From Sphingopyxis panaciterrulae (GTDB lineage: Bacteria; Pseudomonadota; Alphaproteobacteria; Sphingomonadales; Sphingomonadaceae), in NCBI RefSeq assembly GCF_014199295.1, contig NZ_JACIJH010000003.1, forward strand, positions 349,613 through 413,612: a stretch of 64,000 nucleotides of DNA, given 5' to 3'. A model generated the notes under the pieces. That model was not told where the DNA came from, ran no database searches, and saw only the letters and a program-made list of their open reading frames with translations. The position numbers and the translations under genes were made by a program. Shown here piece by piece: positions 1-15,000 of the stretch (positions are counted from its first letter, which is position 1; the number at the start of each line of letters is the position of its first letter).

Positions 1-3000
1 TCCTCTGCCACATAAAGGGTAACGTGGCGCACGCCCGATCCGCCATTGTCGTCGCGGACGTTCCAATCGATGCGATAATCGTTCGTCGTACCGATGCGCG
101 TCGCGGTCAGGCGGCTTTCGGGCGCCTTGCCGTCGACCATCTGGTTGAGGATCGTCGTGTCCTCGGGCGCGAAGCCGGCCATCAGCACGCGCGCCGATGC
201 GGCGATGGTTTCGCCCGTCGCGACGTCGACCGCCGGCCGCACCGCATAGGAAACGAAGCCCGCCCCCGACCCCTGCGCGTTGTTGGGCGCCAGCAGGCCG
301 CGCGTCGTGTCCTGCAGCACCTCGCCCGTCACCGGGTCGATCGCCTGGATCAGCCAGCTCGCGCTCGCGGGCTGCTGATAGAGGTCGAGCACCGCGCTGA
401 CGCGCAGGATGAAACCGCGCGTGCGCACGAAGTCATATTCGGCCTGGAAGCTCGTCCGCCCGTCGGGCACGTCGATGGTGATGTCGCCGATGCGGATATC
501 GCCGAAGGTGAAGCTGCGCGCGTCGAGCTGCGGGTCGAGTTGCGTGACGATGCGGATCTCGTTCGTGTAGCGCGACGAGCCGGCCGAATTCTCGAAACCG
601 ATGCTGTAGGGAAGCTCGGCCGAAGCGGGCAGCCAGCCCAGCGTGTCCATGGTCTGCGGCCCGGTGATCGACGCCAGCCGCCCACCCGCGCCGCCGCTGG
701 TGAAGAAGCGCGAGAAATCGAGCTGCGCCAGCGGATCGCCGTCGACCGGCTCCGGCCCGTTTATCTGGAAATCGGCGGGCAGGCCCGCGCCGCGCTGCGC
801 GAAATCGACCCAGGGGACATAGACGCGGAACGCCTCGAACCAGGTCGGACCGCTCAGGCCCAGATCATAGTCGGCGGGGTCGGGAAGCGCCGGGATCGGC
901 ACCTCGCCCGTGTAGCGCGGGCTCTGGCGCGGATCCATATATTCGATCGCCGCCATCTGGCCGTTCTTGTGGCCGTACAGCGCGCGCACCTGCTCGAAGA
1001 AGCCGAGGTAATCGCCGTTCGAGCGGATTTCGCTGCCCGCCGGACCATAGAGGATGCCCGACGCCAGCGTCGCCATCAGGCTGACGATATGCGCCTGCGT
1101 GCGGATCGGCGGCACCTCGCCCTCGGGGCGCAGCAATCCCGCATCCTCCAGCGCGGCAAGATACAGGTTCACCCAGTCCCGCTCGCTCGCGGCGAGTGCC
1201 AGCAGCGCGGGCGGCGCGTCGTCCGCCGCCAGTATCGCGTCGCGCAGCCGCAGGGCCTCGTTCGTCTGGAAGGCGACGAACTCCGCCCGCGTCATCGTCG
1301 TCGCGGAGGCGAGGATGTGGAAGCGAAACGGGATGAACGGAATCTCGTCCCGGCTCGGCGTCGCGGCGTTCGATTGGTAGAGGCCGACGAAGTCGAGCTG
1401 GTCGAGCACCCCGCGCGCGGCGGGAAGCTGGTCGGCGATCAGGTCCTTGACCGCATCCCACCAGTTTTCGAGATTCCCCTCGCCCGCCGCGAGCAGATTG
1501 TCGAGCGACGGGAAGGATTGCGCCATCTGCGCGCGGAACGCCTCAAACGAGCGGTCCGCCATCGCCTTCAGCCCCGGATAGGTCGACACGTTGAAGGTGA
1601 AGCCCGTGAAGCCGTCGGCCGGATGATCGTAGAGGAAGCCCGAGGTGATGAGCTGGCCGCCCGTGTTGGTGATCGATTCGAGGCCCAGCCACGGCACCAG
1701 CGCGTTGACCCCCGCCAGCACGCCTTCGGGCGCGCCGCGGACGTTGGTGAAGAAATCGAGGAAGCGCAGGCCATAGACATATTGGTTGCTGCCCAGTTCG
1801 GGCACCCCGACCTGGAAATAGGTGTAGGGCGCGTCGAGGTTCGACCGGTTCTCCAGCGCCACCGAATAGGTCGCCTGGTCGCCCGCCAGGATCACCCGCG
1901 GGCCGCCGACGCCGATCGTCACCTCGGGCTCGATCCCGCGCTCGATCAGGAAGCGATAGGGCTCGCTCGACTGGGCGCCGTCGGGGTTGATGACCTTGAT
2001 GTCGTAAAGGCCGTGCGGCGCGTCGGTGAAATCGAAGGTCGCGATGATCGTCGACGCATCGACGACCTTCCACGCGACGGGTTCATATTCGGCAATATTG
2101 GGACGCGACGCCTTGACGATGGCGTCGGGGTGGAACTGCGCGCCCTTGATCGTCGTCGTCACATAGCGCGAATCGCCGCCGCGATCGGTCTGGATGTCGG
2201 TGATGACCAGCGGCAGCAGGTCGGCGACCAGCGTCACCTGCGATCCGTCGGCGGGGCCGCTGTAGCCGCGCACCAGCACATAATAGACGCCGGGTTCGGT
2301 GCCGGGGACGATCGCCGTCAGTTCCTGCGCCAGCGGGCCGGTATAGGTCGCGTCGAACGCGGCCGAGGTCGGCACCTCGTCGTGGCGCACGAACACCTCG
2401 TTGATGCTGCGTTCGTCGTCGGAGCCGACGCGCAGGCGCAGCGTCTTGTCGGCGGGAACCTCGATCCGGTAGAGCCGCTCCTGCCCCGGCGCCAGCGCGA
2501 CGGTCAGCGGGATGCCGAGCGTCAGCGTATCGACGGCGATCGACAGCGTCTCGGCCGACGCGGTGGTGTTGTTCGCCTCGCCGACATCCTCGTGAAGCTG
2601 GTTGCGCACGTCGGCGCGGACGATGATGCGATAGTCGCCCGCCGCCGCGCCGGGCAGCGTCGTCGTCAGGCTGAGCGTATAGGTGCCGTCGGGATTGAGG
2701 ACGCCGCCGTAATCGGCGCGGCCGAGCAGCTTGTCACCGACGTCCCAGGTCGCGTCGCGCGACAGATAGACGGCGTCGGTCCAGCGCCCCGCCGCGACGA
2801 CGTCGCTGACATTCTTCACCGTCCAGCTGATCGTCACTTCGTCGCCGGGCCGCTGGGTATCGGGCACGGTGATGTCCATGACCTGGATATCGGTCGGCGG
2901 CGGCAATTCGATCACCATCGGGACGGCGCTGGCGCGCATATTGTCCCGCTCGTCGCTCTCGAAAACCTGTCCGGTGGCGTTGTAGCGCGCGGGGTCGGAC

Positions 3001-6000
3001 ACGACAAAGACATAATAGGCCTCGGTCCCGAGGTCGGTCGGCACCGCAAGGTCGAGCGCGACGTCATAGCTGTCGCCGGCCGCCAGCCCGCCGCTGTGGC
3101 GGACCGATCCGATATAGCGGTCGGACGTCAGGTCGAGAAACGGATCGCGCGACAGATAGATCAGGTCGTCCCACTGCGCCTGCAGCGCCGGGGTCGCCCC
3201 GCCGTTGTTGGTCACGCGATATTCGAGGCGGAAGGTCTGCCCGCGCACCGCGCGTTCGGGCGCGGTGAGCGCCGTCACCTGAAGGTTGGGCGGCGTATAG
3301 GGGGTCAGCGTCACCGCCTTCGCAATGCTGTTGTTGCCTTCGCCCTGGAACTCGCTGACCTTGCCCGCCAGCGACCCGCGCACGCCGTTGAGGCGCGGCG
3401 ACAGGGTGCTGTTCGCATAGCCCGAATCGGCGAGTTCCGAATCGGTCATCGCAATGACGTGCATCGCTCCGTTCAGCTCGAAGGGCAGCGTCACCGTCAC
3501 GGTGGCGTAATAGGATTCGCCGGCCTCCAGCACGCCGACATGCTTGTTCTCGGCGCGGACGATCACGCCCGGCGCGCTCTCGCGCGACATCAGCCAGTCG
3601 CCTTCGTCGAGCGAGGCGTCGAGCGACAGATAGACGCGGTCGGTCCAGCTGTCCTCGCGCGTCGCGCGGTTGCCGACATTCTCGACCTTGAACCTGATGG
3701 TGATCGTGCTGCCCGCGGCGATGGTGTCGGGCAGCGTCAGTTCGGTGACGCGCAGGTCGGGCTCGCGATAGACGACCGGGAAGGCCGCCTGCCCAACGTT
3801 GCCCTGCGGCAGTTCGAAGGCATATTTGGCGAAGCGGTCGAGCAGGGCGCTGTTGCCGCCGTCGCGGACGATGTCGGTGGGCACCGGCGTGTTGCCGGCC
3901 GAGTTCGCGACGACATAGACGTAATATTCGCCCTCGACCCCCGGCGGCAGGGAATATTCGGCGGTGCGGCTATAGCTCTGCCCGGCGCCGAGCGGGCCGT
4001 TGGTGACGTTGACCGTCGCGACCTTCTGCGCGCGGCGGGTGTCGAACACCGGGTCCTTCGAGATCCAGATTTCATCGGTCCAATATTGGGTGCCGCTCCA
4101 CACCGCGCCGCCGCGGTTCTCGACCGTATAGGTGACGCTGGTCTTCTCGCCCGAATAGGCCGGGGCCGTCGGCGCCGCCGGCACGACCTGGACGACGCGC
4201 AGGTCGGCGGGCGCGTTGGTGACGCTGGTCGCGGCAAAGCCGTTGTTGTCGAGATTGTTCGGATCGCCCGCCAGCTGCGACACGACGATCACGTACATCC
4301 CCGCCGCCGCGGGGTTCAGCGTGAAGGTCTGGCTGTTGGTATAGGACTGGCCGGGGTCGAGCGGATTCAGATTGTCGAAGCTGCCGAGGTCGAAACGCCA
4401 CGTCGCATTTTCCAGCAGCGGCGCATCGGCCAGATAGACGCGATCGATCCACTTGGCCGCAGCCGCGTTGCCGTTGGAACGGACCGTCCAGCTGACGTTG
4501 AACTGCCCCCCGCCGACGCCGACCGGATCGGCCGTGACCGCATCGACGGCGATCGCGCGGGTGAAGGTCTGCGGCGGGACGCCGACGATGTCGATCGCAC
4601 GCGCGCGATAGTTGCTGCTGTTGATCTCGTTGGGGTCGTCGGGATTGACGTTGGGCGCGAGCGAATCCTCGAGCAGCGTCGCATAGGGGTCGACCCACGG
4701 CATGATGTAATAGGTGCCCGACACCAGCCCCTCGGGCAGCGTCAGCGTCAGTTCGCGGTCGTATCCCGCATCCTTGACCAGGATGCCGCCGTCATAGGTC
4801 AGCGTCGTCAGCAGGATGTCGCCCTGCCCCGGATGCGGCCGGTTCTTGTCGCGGGTCAGCCAGATCTGCTCGGTCCAGCGGCCGAGGTCGGTGTCGCCGG
4901 CGCCGCGGTTGGTGACGCTGTAGCGCACCGTGACGCTGTTGCCCTCGAACGCCTGCGCCGGGGCGACGACGCTGTCGACCACCAGATCGGCGAAGGGGAT
5001 CGGGTCGACGAATATCTCGTGCGCGACGATATTGCTCTGCGCCGTGTCGTTCGGCCATTCGTCGATGGCGTTGCCGCTGTCGGTGGCGACGAGGATATAG
5101 ACGGTGCCGCGGAAGCGCTTGGGGATGGTGAAGGTCCCCGAAGCCGACAGATATTCCTCGAGCGAGCCGAGCGCCGACGGGTTCTGCAGGCTCGACACCA
5201 ATATGTCGTCGTTGGAAATCTTGTCGTCGAGCGACAGCCACACCTGATCGGTCCACAGCCCGTTGGCGGCGACCAGCCCCTGGTTGACGACCTTGAACTC
5301 GATCGACGCGGTCGCGCCGGCGGTGATGCGGTCGGGGGCGATGACCTCGCTGACGCGCAGGTCGGGTCGCGGCAGCGCCGACACCAGGATCGCGGTGCTG
5401 CTGACCCGCCGGTTGTTGTCCTCGTTCAGATGTTCGTAGACGCTGTTCCCCGCGTCGGTGACGACGATCAGCTCATATTGATCGCTCGTCTTCGAGGGCA
5501 GCCGCATTTCCTCCTTGCGGCTATAGGTCTTTCCGGCCTCCAGCGGCCCGGTGTAGCTGTAGGTGCCGATCAGCGTGCCGGCGCCCGTATCGCCGACCTT
5601 GCGCAGATAGACGCGGTCGGTCCACGTCCCGGTCGCATTGGCGGTGCCGGCGTTGCGGACGGTCCATTCGACGTCGATGACCTGTCCCTCGACACCCGTC
5701 GCGGGGAAGGAGATGCTGTCGACGACTAGGTCGGGCGGCGGGGCGAGCGCGACCGCCATCGCGTCCGACGCGCGGCTGTTGTTGGTCGTGAACACGAACT
5801 CATAGGGGCCGCTGCGCGGGTCGCTCGACCCCGGCGTCTCGACGACGATGCGATAGGCGCCCGACAGCCCCTCGGGCAGGCGGAAGCTGGCCGTGCGGTC
5901 ATAGCTGGCGCCCGGCGCCAGATAGCCGAGGTGATTGACGCTGCCCAGCCGCACCCGGCCGGTGCCGTCGGTCCGTTCCAGATAGACCTGATCGAACCAC

Positions 6001-9000
6001 TCGCCGCTGTTGGTCAGCCCGATGCCCTGATTGGTGACGCGCCAGGTGACGTCGATCGTCTGTCCCGACACCGCGCCGGCGGGAACCGCGACCGACGCGA
6101 CGACCAGGTCCGCCCACGGAATCGGCGACACGTCGAAATTCCCCGCCAGCACGCCGCGGTTCGCCTCCGCGCCATTCTCGAACACCTCGCCCTTCGCGTC
6201 CGACTGCACGAACAGCGTGTAGCGGCCGTGGAATCCGGCCGGCAGGATCAGGTCGAGCCCCGCGCGATAGGTCTCTCCGACGTTTAGCGCGCCGCTGTGG
6301 ACATATTCGCCGAGCACGATGTCGTCATTGTTGCCGAGCACGCCGTCGCGCGACACGATCACCCTGTCGGTCCAGCCGTGGGTGAAACCGGCGCCGGTGC
6401 CGACGTTGGTGACGGTCCACTCGACGCGGACGCGCGCGGGATCGTCGATCGTCTGCGCGGGCGCCGTGACGTCGCTGACCTCGAGGTCGGCATAATCGGA
6501 CAGCCCGATGTTGAGCGCGATCGACCCGATGTTGTTCGCCTCACCCGCCGCCGTTTCGGCGACGACCCCGCCGCTGTCCGACTGGACGATCAGGCGCCAG
6601 GGGCCGCTGGCGTCGATCGGCAGCGTGACCTTGAGCACCCCGTCATAGATCGCGCCCGCCGCGAGCTGCGCCTGTGCGATCAGCTCGCCCAGCTTGATGT
6701 CGCCCGCGCCGACCGCATCGTCGCGCGACAGCCAGACGGTATCGGCCCAGCCGCCCAGCGTCGAACCGGTGCCGTCGTTGCGGATCTGCCAGCGCACCTC
6801 GATTTCGGTGAAGGATTCGGCGTTGCCGCCTTCCGGCCCCTGGATCAGCACCGGCACCAAGTCCGGATGGGTCAGCATCAGCGCGCCCGACATGCCGTCG
6901 TTGTCGCCGTCGCGCCCACCTTCATAGACCTGGCCCTGCGCGTCGGCGCGCACGAAGATGCGCCATTCGCCGTCGGTATAGCCGGTCGGAATGGTGACGA
7001 GCTGCTTGACCTCATAGGTTTCGCCGGGCGCAAGGTCGAAATTGCGCGGCACCGACACAAGCTGCTGCGCGCCCGAAATCGTCGTGTCGTCGTCGATATA
7101 GATACGGTCGACCCACGGCGCGGTCGCCGCGCTTTCGCCCGTGTTGCGGATGACATAGGTGACGAGGACGGTCTCGCCGGGCACCGCGCCCGGCGGCACC
7201 GAAACGCTGTCGACGACCAGATTGGGCGCCGCCGTCGCGGCGAAGCGCACCACCGGCGACACGACGCTGTTGTCGCCTTCCAGCAAATTCTCGAACACCG
7301 TCTGCCCGGCATCGGTCACCAGGATCAGGCGATAGTCGCCGACCCGGCCGTCGGTCACCCGCACCTCGACGCTGGCGGTGTAGCTGTCGCCGACCGCGAG
7401 CCCCGATCCGCGCACCACTTCGGCCAGCACCAGATCGTTCGCGTCGACGACGCCGTCGGCCGACAGGATCAGTCGGTCGATATGCCCGCCCGCGGCGGGG
7501 GCGTCGCCGGTGTTGCGGACGCGCCACGACACGGTGAAGGGATCGCCGCCGAACACCGTGCCGGCGGGCCCCGACACCGCGTCCGCCACCAGATTCGGCG
7601 CGGTCGCGCTGATCTGGATTTCCACCGGCGCGCTGGCGTTGTCGGCGCGCGTATCGGGCTCCACCACGGCCTGTCCCGCGTCGGTGACGACGAATAGGCG
7701 ATAGAGGCCGCCGATGTCGGAGGGCAGCGCGATGTCGAGCGACGCCGTATAGCTGCCGCCTTCGGCAAGCGGATCGGTGCGGCGATATTCGCCGATGACG
7801 ATGTCGTCGCCGTTGCCGAGCACCGCGTCGGCGCTCAGGATCACCCGGTCGACCCAGCCGCCCTCGGCCGATGCCGACGCGCCGGCATTGTCGACCCGCC
7901 AACTCACCGTCATCGTCCCGCCGCCGATCGCGGTCGGCGGCGCGCCAACGTCGCCGACGCGCAGGTCGGCATAGACGCGCGCCGCGACGGGCATCGTCAG
8001 TTGCGCGCTGTTGTTGCCTTCGGCGTTGCGGCCGTCGGCGACCTCGCGCACGGCATTGCCGCCGCCCCCGGCATTCTGGTCGGCATACAGGTTGACGCGG
8101 ATCGACCCGACCGAGCGCGCGCCATCGGGCAGCTTGAAGGTGAAGCTGCGCGCCCGCTCCGCCCCGGCGGCGAGCAGCATGTCGCTCGCGACCGCGGTAT
8201 CGAGCAAAGTCTCGCCGGTGGTGACGTTCTGCACCAGCACCCGGTTGTTCCAGCCCGCCAGCGTCGCGGCATTGCCGATATTGGCCTCGGTCCAGCTCAG
8301 CGTGATGCTGTCGCCCGCCTGCGGGGCGATGGCGTCGATCGCCATGTCGCGGATCACCAGATCGGGGGCCGAGGTGATCGTCAGCGCCGCCGCGTTGTTC
8401 GTCTCGCCGGTTCCGGCGTCGTTCGCCTCCGCGACCTGATCGAGGATGTCGGTGGTGACGGTGAAGGTGAACTGGCCGTGCCCGATCAGTCCCTCGGGCC
8501 AGACGATGCTGTAGCTGCCGCTGCGCGACGCGCCCGCGTCGATCGGGGCCGCCGCGACGGTGGCGAGCAGCACCTGCTGCCCGCTCGACGCATTGCGCAC
8601 GACGATGCGCTCCGAAAAGGCGCCCGCGGTCGGCTGGTTGCCGCTGTTGGTGGTCTTCCAGTTGATCGTGACGGTATCACCGGGTTTCCAGCCGCTCGCC
8701 GGTTCCACCGCGACCTGACCGACGCTCAGGTCGATGAAGGGCGCGAGGATCGACTGGAACTCGACCGACGCCTCATTGTTGGTCTCGGCCGATCCCGAGG
8801 CATTCTCCTCCGCCACCGCGTTCGCGATATCGGTCGTAACGATCGCGACGATCCGGCCGACGCCGGCGTTGCCGGTCGGCAGGCTCACCACCGTCTGGCG
8901 CTGGCGCGACGCGCCCGGCGCCAGGTCGCCGCCGTTGTCGGCTATCACGAAATTGCCGATGATCTGCCCGGTGTCGAGGTTGCGCAGGATCAGCCGGTCC

Positions 9001-12000
9001 GACCATGTCCCGGTCGCGGGCAGCGTGCCGTCGTTGCGCGTCTGCCACGCGACGGTGATCGTGCCGCCCGACTGGATCGCCCCCTCGCCGCTGACCGTGA
9101 CGCCCTGCGGGACCAGGTCGGGGGCGGGACGCACCTCCAGCCCCGGAATGGGGATCGGCGCGGTTTCGGGGTTCTCGAAGACGTTGAAGCCATAGGTGTA
9201 GACCGAACCGACGTCGCCGATATAGCCTTCGAGTAGCAGCGTGTAGGTGCCCGTGTCGGGCAGGACATAGCTGTCGACGTCGTTGAAATAGCCGCTGAAC
9301 AACTGCCGCCCGTTGGGCGCGATCAGCCGCCAATAGGGGCTGCCGCCCGACAGGGCCTGACGGTCGAAATAATAGCGTTCGCCGGCTTCGCCCTCGAAGC
9401 GGAACGCCTCGGTCTCCGATCCGGGGCTCAGCGTCCCCGTCACCGGCAGGCCGGGGGTGATCGGGGTCGCGGCGGCGAGATCGAGGACGCGCAGCGCATA
9501 GTCGCGCGCGGTCGTGCTGTTGTTGCGCACCCGCAGTTCATAGTCGCCCGCCGGGACGACCAGCACCGGGTTGGCGGCGCCGACCGACGCGCCGTCGGAG
9601 CTCTGGAAGCCCTTGCTCGCCACCTCGCCGCGCGGCCCGGTCAGCGTCCAGACGAGGCTGCCGTCGCTGGTCAGCGGATCGACGAGCAGCAATGTGCCTT
9701 CCGTCAGCGTGAAGCGATAGACATCCTCCTGCTGCGGCTGCGCGAACGTGCCCGAATGGGTTGCGCCGAGCGTCAGCGGCGCGACCTTGTCGACCAGCTT
9801 CGACACCTTGAACTGGACCGGCGCCGACGCGCCCGCGACGGTGACATGCCCCTCGACCACCAGCGTATAGGTGCCGGAACGCGTCAGCACGACCGGCCCC
9901 ATGTCGCTGCTCGCGCCGGTGTTGTTGTAGACGATCTGGCGGCCCTGCGGGTCGATCAGCCGCCAGCGCCCCGTCGGCCCCGACGACAGATAGTCGAAGA
10001 ACAGCTTGTCGCCGGCCTCGCCGGCAAAACGATACAGGCCGGTGCTGTTGGCGGGTTCGAGCAGGCCGTCGATGACGGTATCGAGCGCGATCGCGGACGC
10101 CGACGCGAGGTCGAGCAGGCGGAAGGCATAATCGCCGGTGACGTCGTTGTTCGCCCACACCGTCAGCACATAGTCGCCCGCCGCGGCCAGGAAGGGCGTG
10201 GCGTCGGTGCGCGACTGCGAATCGCTGTTGGCGAAGGTGCGGTCCTGGATCGTCGTGCCCTGCGGCCCGGTCAGGCTCCAGCGGAAATTGCCGTTGCCCG
10301 TCAGGCTGTCGAACAGCAGCAGCGCATCCTGCGCCAGCGAGAAGCTGTATCGCATCCGGTCGCCGGGCAGCGGCACCGTCCCCTGCGTCGTCGCGCCGAC
10401 GGTCAGCGCCGCGCTGCGGTCGGTCATCGACACCAGGCGGAACGCCGTCGTCTGCGGTTCCGCATTGGCGATGCGCCCCTCGACCATCAGCGTGTAGCGG
10501 CCGGTCTCGGTCAGCTCGACCTGCGAATCCGACCCGATCGAGCGCGGGGTGAACACTGTGTTGCCGCGCGGGTCGATCAGCCGCCAATAGGGCAGCGTCG
10601 CGCCGCTCATATAGTCGAAGAACAGGCGCTCGCCCGCGGCTGCGTCGAAATGGAACAACTGGGTCATGTTGCCCGGATTCAGCGTCACCGACTGCTGCTC
10701 GCCCGGCGTCAGCGCCGCCGCCTGCGCCAGGTCGAGCAGGCGGAAGGCATAGCTGCCCGTCGCCGTCCCGGCCGAGATCGCCAGGCTGTAGGTCCCCGGC
10801 TGGAGCAGCATGACCGGATTGTCGCTGAAGTTCAGCGAATCCGACGCGGTGAACTGGCGCGCCGCCGGGGTCTGGCTCGGCCCGCTGATCTGCCAGCGGA
10901 AATTGCCGTTGTTGGTCAGCGGATCGAACACCACCGCGGTCGGCTGCGTGATCGTGAAGCTGTAGCGCTCGACCGCGCCGGTGCGCGCGATCGAACCGGT
11001 CACCGCCTCGCCGAACGGCACGGCGGGCATCGCCGCCACCGCCGGGGTCATGGCGACGGCGATATTGTCGACGTCCTGGTCGCCGGTCGAGGTGCCCTGC
11101 GAGGCGCTGAGCGCGACGCGCCCCGCCTCCAGCTCCATGCCGGGAATGAAATAGTCGGTGACGACCTCGATGGTGCTGCCGCCCTCGGCGGTCAGCCGGA
11201 TGGTCAGCAGCGTGCCGCCGGCGGTGCGCGTCATCAGGATGCGCGCGTGCGTCCAGTCGCCGCTGGCCAGCGTCAGGCCGGGGCTGGCGATGTCGGTCAG
11301 CTTCACCCCGTTGTAATGGATCGACACATGGTTGGCGTTGACCTCGCCGTTGTTGGCGAAGCTGTCGAAGCCGATCCCCAGCGCCCCCGCGACATTGGGC
11401 TCGAGACCGCTCGACCCGCTGCGCGGGATCGTCGGCCCCGGGCCGCCGGCGCCATAGAGCGCGACGGGCAGCCAGGCGAAGGCGATGCCGTCGGGGTCGG
11501 TCGCCTGCCCCGCGCGCCGCTCGATGCGGAAATCGAAGCCGACATCGACGACGTCCTGCCGTCCGCTGCCGGTCGCGGAGAAGAAGACGCTGTTGTGCGG
11601 ATTGCTGTTCAGCGCGTCGGTCAGCCGCAGGAAATCATTCTCGCCATCGCGCAGCACCTGCGCGGCCGCCCCCTGGTGATTGACCAGCACATAGGGCAGC
11701 CCGTCGGCGTCGAAATCCTGCCCGGTCGCCCCGTTGGCGGGCGGCTGCGCCGCGACCTCCAGCAGGAAACTATAGCTGAAATTGCTGCCTTCGGCGGCAT
11801 AGCCTTCGACCAGCAGCGTATAGGTGCCCGCCATCGCCGCGGTCATCAGCCCGCTGTCCTGCATGGAGGTCGGGCCGAACACCACCTGCCCCAGCGGATC
11901 GATCAGCCGCAGGCGATGATTGTAGTTGGGGCTGTTCAGCACATCGATGCCGAACCGCATCCCTTCCGTCGCCTCGAAACGATAGGCGGCCGTCTCGCGG

Positions 12001-15000
12001 CCCTGCGGCCCCAGATTGCCGGTCGTCCCCTGATTGGCGACCAGAAGCTCCGCCGCCGCGAGGTCGAGCAGGCGGAAGGCATAGGCGCCGGTAAACTGGC
12101 GATTGCCGTCGATGGTCAGCGTGTAGGTGCCGGCCGCGAGGTCGAGAACCGGGTTGCCGGTGAAATTCAGCCCGTCGCTCTGGTCGAAGCGGCGCGCCGA
12201 CACGATCTGTCCGTCCGGCCCCGCCAGCGACCAGTTGAGCTCACCCTGATAGAGCAGCGAGTCGAAGACGAGCCGCGTCCGTTCGGTCAGCGTGAAGCTG
12301 TAGACGTCGCGCTCGCCGGGCTGCGAGATGGTGGAGGAAATCTGCGCGCCGATGGTCAGCGGCGCGGTCTGCACCGCCATCGGATAGATGATGAAATCAT
12401 AGGCCGCGGCCAGCCCCTGATCGATGCGCCCCTCGATCAGCAGCGTATAGGTCCCGCCGAGCGTCAGAAGCTGCCCGTCGATGTCGGCCATCGACTGCTG
12501 GTTGAAGACGATGTTGCCGTTCGGGTCGATCAGCCGCCAGCGCACGTCGCTCTTGACGCTCAGCACGTCGAAGAAGAAGGATTCGCCAGCATTGGCGGAA
12601 AAACGATGGATCGCGGTCGCGTTCGACGGGGTCAGCGATGCCGTCACGCGGCTGCCCATCGCCAGCGGCGCCGCATTGGCGAGGTCAAGCAGGCGGAAAT
12701 TATAGTCGGCGACCGCATCGTCGATGCCGTCGATCGTCAGTTCATAGCGTCCCGCCGCGAGCGCCAGCACCGGATTGCCGGTGAAAGTGAAGGAATCCGA
12801 CTGGTCGAAGCGGCGTCCGTCGACGATCAGATCGCCATCGGGACCGGTCAGGCTCCAGCGCAGCCGACTGTTGTTGGTCAGGCTGTCGAACAGCGCCAGC
12901 GTCGTCTGGGTCAGCGTGAAGCTGTAGCGGTTCTCGGCGCCCGGCGTCGCGATGCGTCCCGTCACGCCATTGGGGTTGGTGCTGCGCAGCAGCGCGCCCG
13001 CGGGCAGGCTGGTCGAATCGAAATCGAGCGCGATCTTCAGGTCCGGCGTCCCGGCGGGGGGCGCCGATGCCATGTCGGCGGCGATCTCCGCCGCGCTGCG
13101 CGCGACGCCCCACAGGCGGAAGCTGTCGACCGCCCCTTCGATCGGGGCATAGATGGATTCATCGTCATAATGGCCGATGTAGAAGGGGTCGGCGACGTCG
13201 ACATTGTCGTTCAGGCGGATCTGCCGCGACGCGACTTCCTGGCCATTGACATAGAGTTTGAGCGTCCGGTTGTCGCGATCGACGACCATCGCCATGTGGA
13301 TCCACTCGCCGGTCGGCACCACGCCGCTCGCGCTGGTGACGTCCTCGCGCCCGGAGGCATCGCGCACCGTCGCCCAGATCTGGCCGCTGCTGTTGACCGC
13401 TAGGCGATAGGGCGCCGTGTCGCCCAGCCCCTTCGACACCACGGGCATCCAGCTGCTGGTGAAGCGGTCGAGGAAGAACCAGCCCTCGATCGTCAAATTG
13501 CGGGTCAGGTCGACGTCGGGCCCGTCGGGCAGTTCGACATAATCGACCCCGCGCAGCTTCAGCGCGTTGCCGTCGACCCCCGCGACGACCGCCGGCGCCT
13601 CCGGGTTCGGCCCTTCGAGCGTGATCGGCACTGGCGCGGTCTGCGCCATGTTATACACCGCCACGCGATAATCGACCGGCCAGTTCACGACCGCCGCGCG
13701 CATCTCCATCACCAGCGTATAGGTGCCGCCATAGGCGAGCACGCCGGTGTCGATGTCGCCGACCTGCACCGGACCGGAAATCTGCCGTCCGAAGGGGTCG
13801 AACAGGCGGAAGCTGGCGCGGCCCAGCGATCCGCCGAACTGCTGCAGGTCGATGAACAGCCGGTCCCCGGCAGCCGCGTCGATCCGCCACACGGCATTGT
13901 CGCGCGACCCGCTCGACCGCCCCGTCGCGACGCTACCCTGCGGCAGGACGGGCGCGGCTCCGACGTCGATCAGGCGAAAGGCATAGGCGCCGGTGGCCGC
14001 GCCGGTGCCGTCGACGGTCACGGTATAGGTCTCCGGCCCGACCTCGATCAGCGGATTGCCGCTGCCATATTCGTGGCTTTCGCCGTTGCGCATGTTGCGC
14101 GCCGCCGAAACGCCGCCCGGTCCGGTGATGGTGACGGTCATCTGGCTGTTGTCGTGCAGCGCGTCGAACAGCAATATCTTCGGTTCGGCGACGGTGAAGC
14201 TGTAGGTGCGCGTATCGCCCGGCGTCGTCAGCCGCCCCTCGATCACCCCGTCCAGTCCCGCCAGGTCGCGCAAGACGGGAACATCCGCTCCCGACACCTG
14301 GTTGCGGACCGTGCCGCCCGCGATCGCATCGAAATCCATCCGCAGCACGAGCCCGCCGGTGTCCGACGGCACCCCTTCCATCCCGGCGAGAATATCGTCC
14401 GCCGACCGACCATGGTCCCAGATGCGCAATTCGTCGATCGCGCCTTCCAGCTTCTGATAGCTGTCGTTCTGTTCGGGGCCGGTGCCGATGTAGAGCGGCG
14501 AGGTGGCGCCGCCGTTATGCGGCGCGGTGGGAACATTGGTGCGCGACGCGACGAGCACGCCGTTCAGATAGATGCGCATCTGCCCCGTGCTGCGCTCGAT
14601 CACCGCGGCGACATGCGTCCACTGGCCCTGCGGCACCGATCCGCTGGCCGTCTCCAGCGTGTCGTTGGCCGTCCCGCGATAGCTCGACAGGTGGACATAG
14701 CCGCTGCTGTTGTACCACAGCGTATAGCCGCGCCCGTCGGTCCCTTCGCCCTTGTAGATCAGCGGCGTCCAGCTGTCGGTCATCCGCTCGGGATTCAGCC
14801 AGAACTCGATCGTCAGATCCTCGCGCAGGTCGAGCGCGGGATCGTCGACCAGTATCTGCTCGTGCGTCGTCATCGACAGCGCGTTGCCGATCTTGCCGGG
14901 GCGCAGCAGCGACGGCTGCTCGACATTGCCGTCGAGCGCGATCGCCGTCGCGGCGGTCGTCGCCCGGTGCAGCGCAAAGCGATAATCGCGCGCCGTCGCG

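Noticed and set aside
24..5729. Plus-strand ORF of 1,901 codons
   Set aside because: It is exactly in register antisense to the giant minus-strand gene, has Arg/Asp/Val-biased composition and no domain. High-GC genes produce such mirror ORFs.
2580..9140. Regularly spaced repeats that might suggest a tandem DNA repeat or CRISPR
   Set aside because: The repetition is at protein level (CARDB), unit length is above 300 bp and DNA identity is low.
9756..13403. Plus-strand ORF of 1,215 codons, and similar ones at 14073-16805 and 16836-18647
   Set aside because: Same in-register antisense artefact; the opposite strand has clear PPC-like, LamG and lectin-like motifs.
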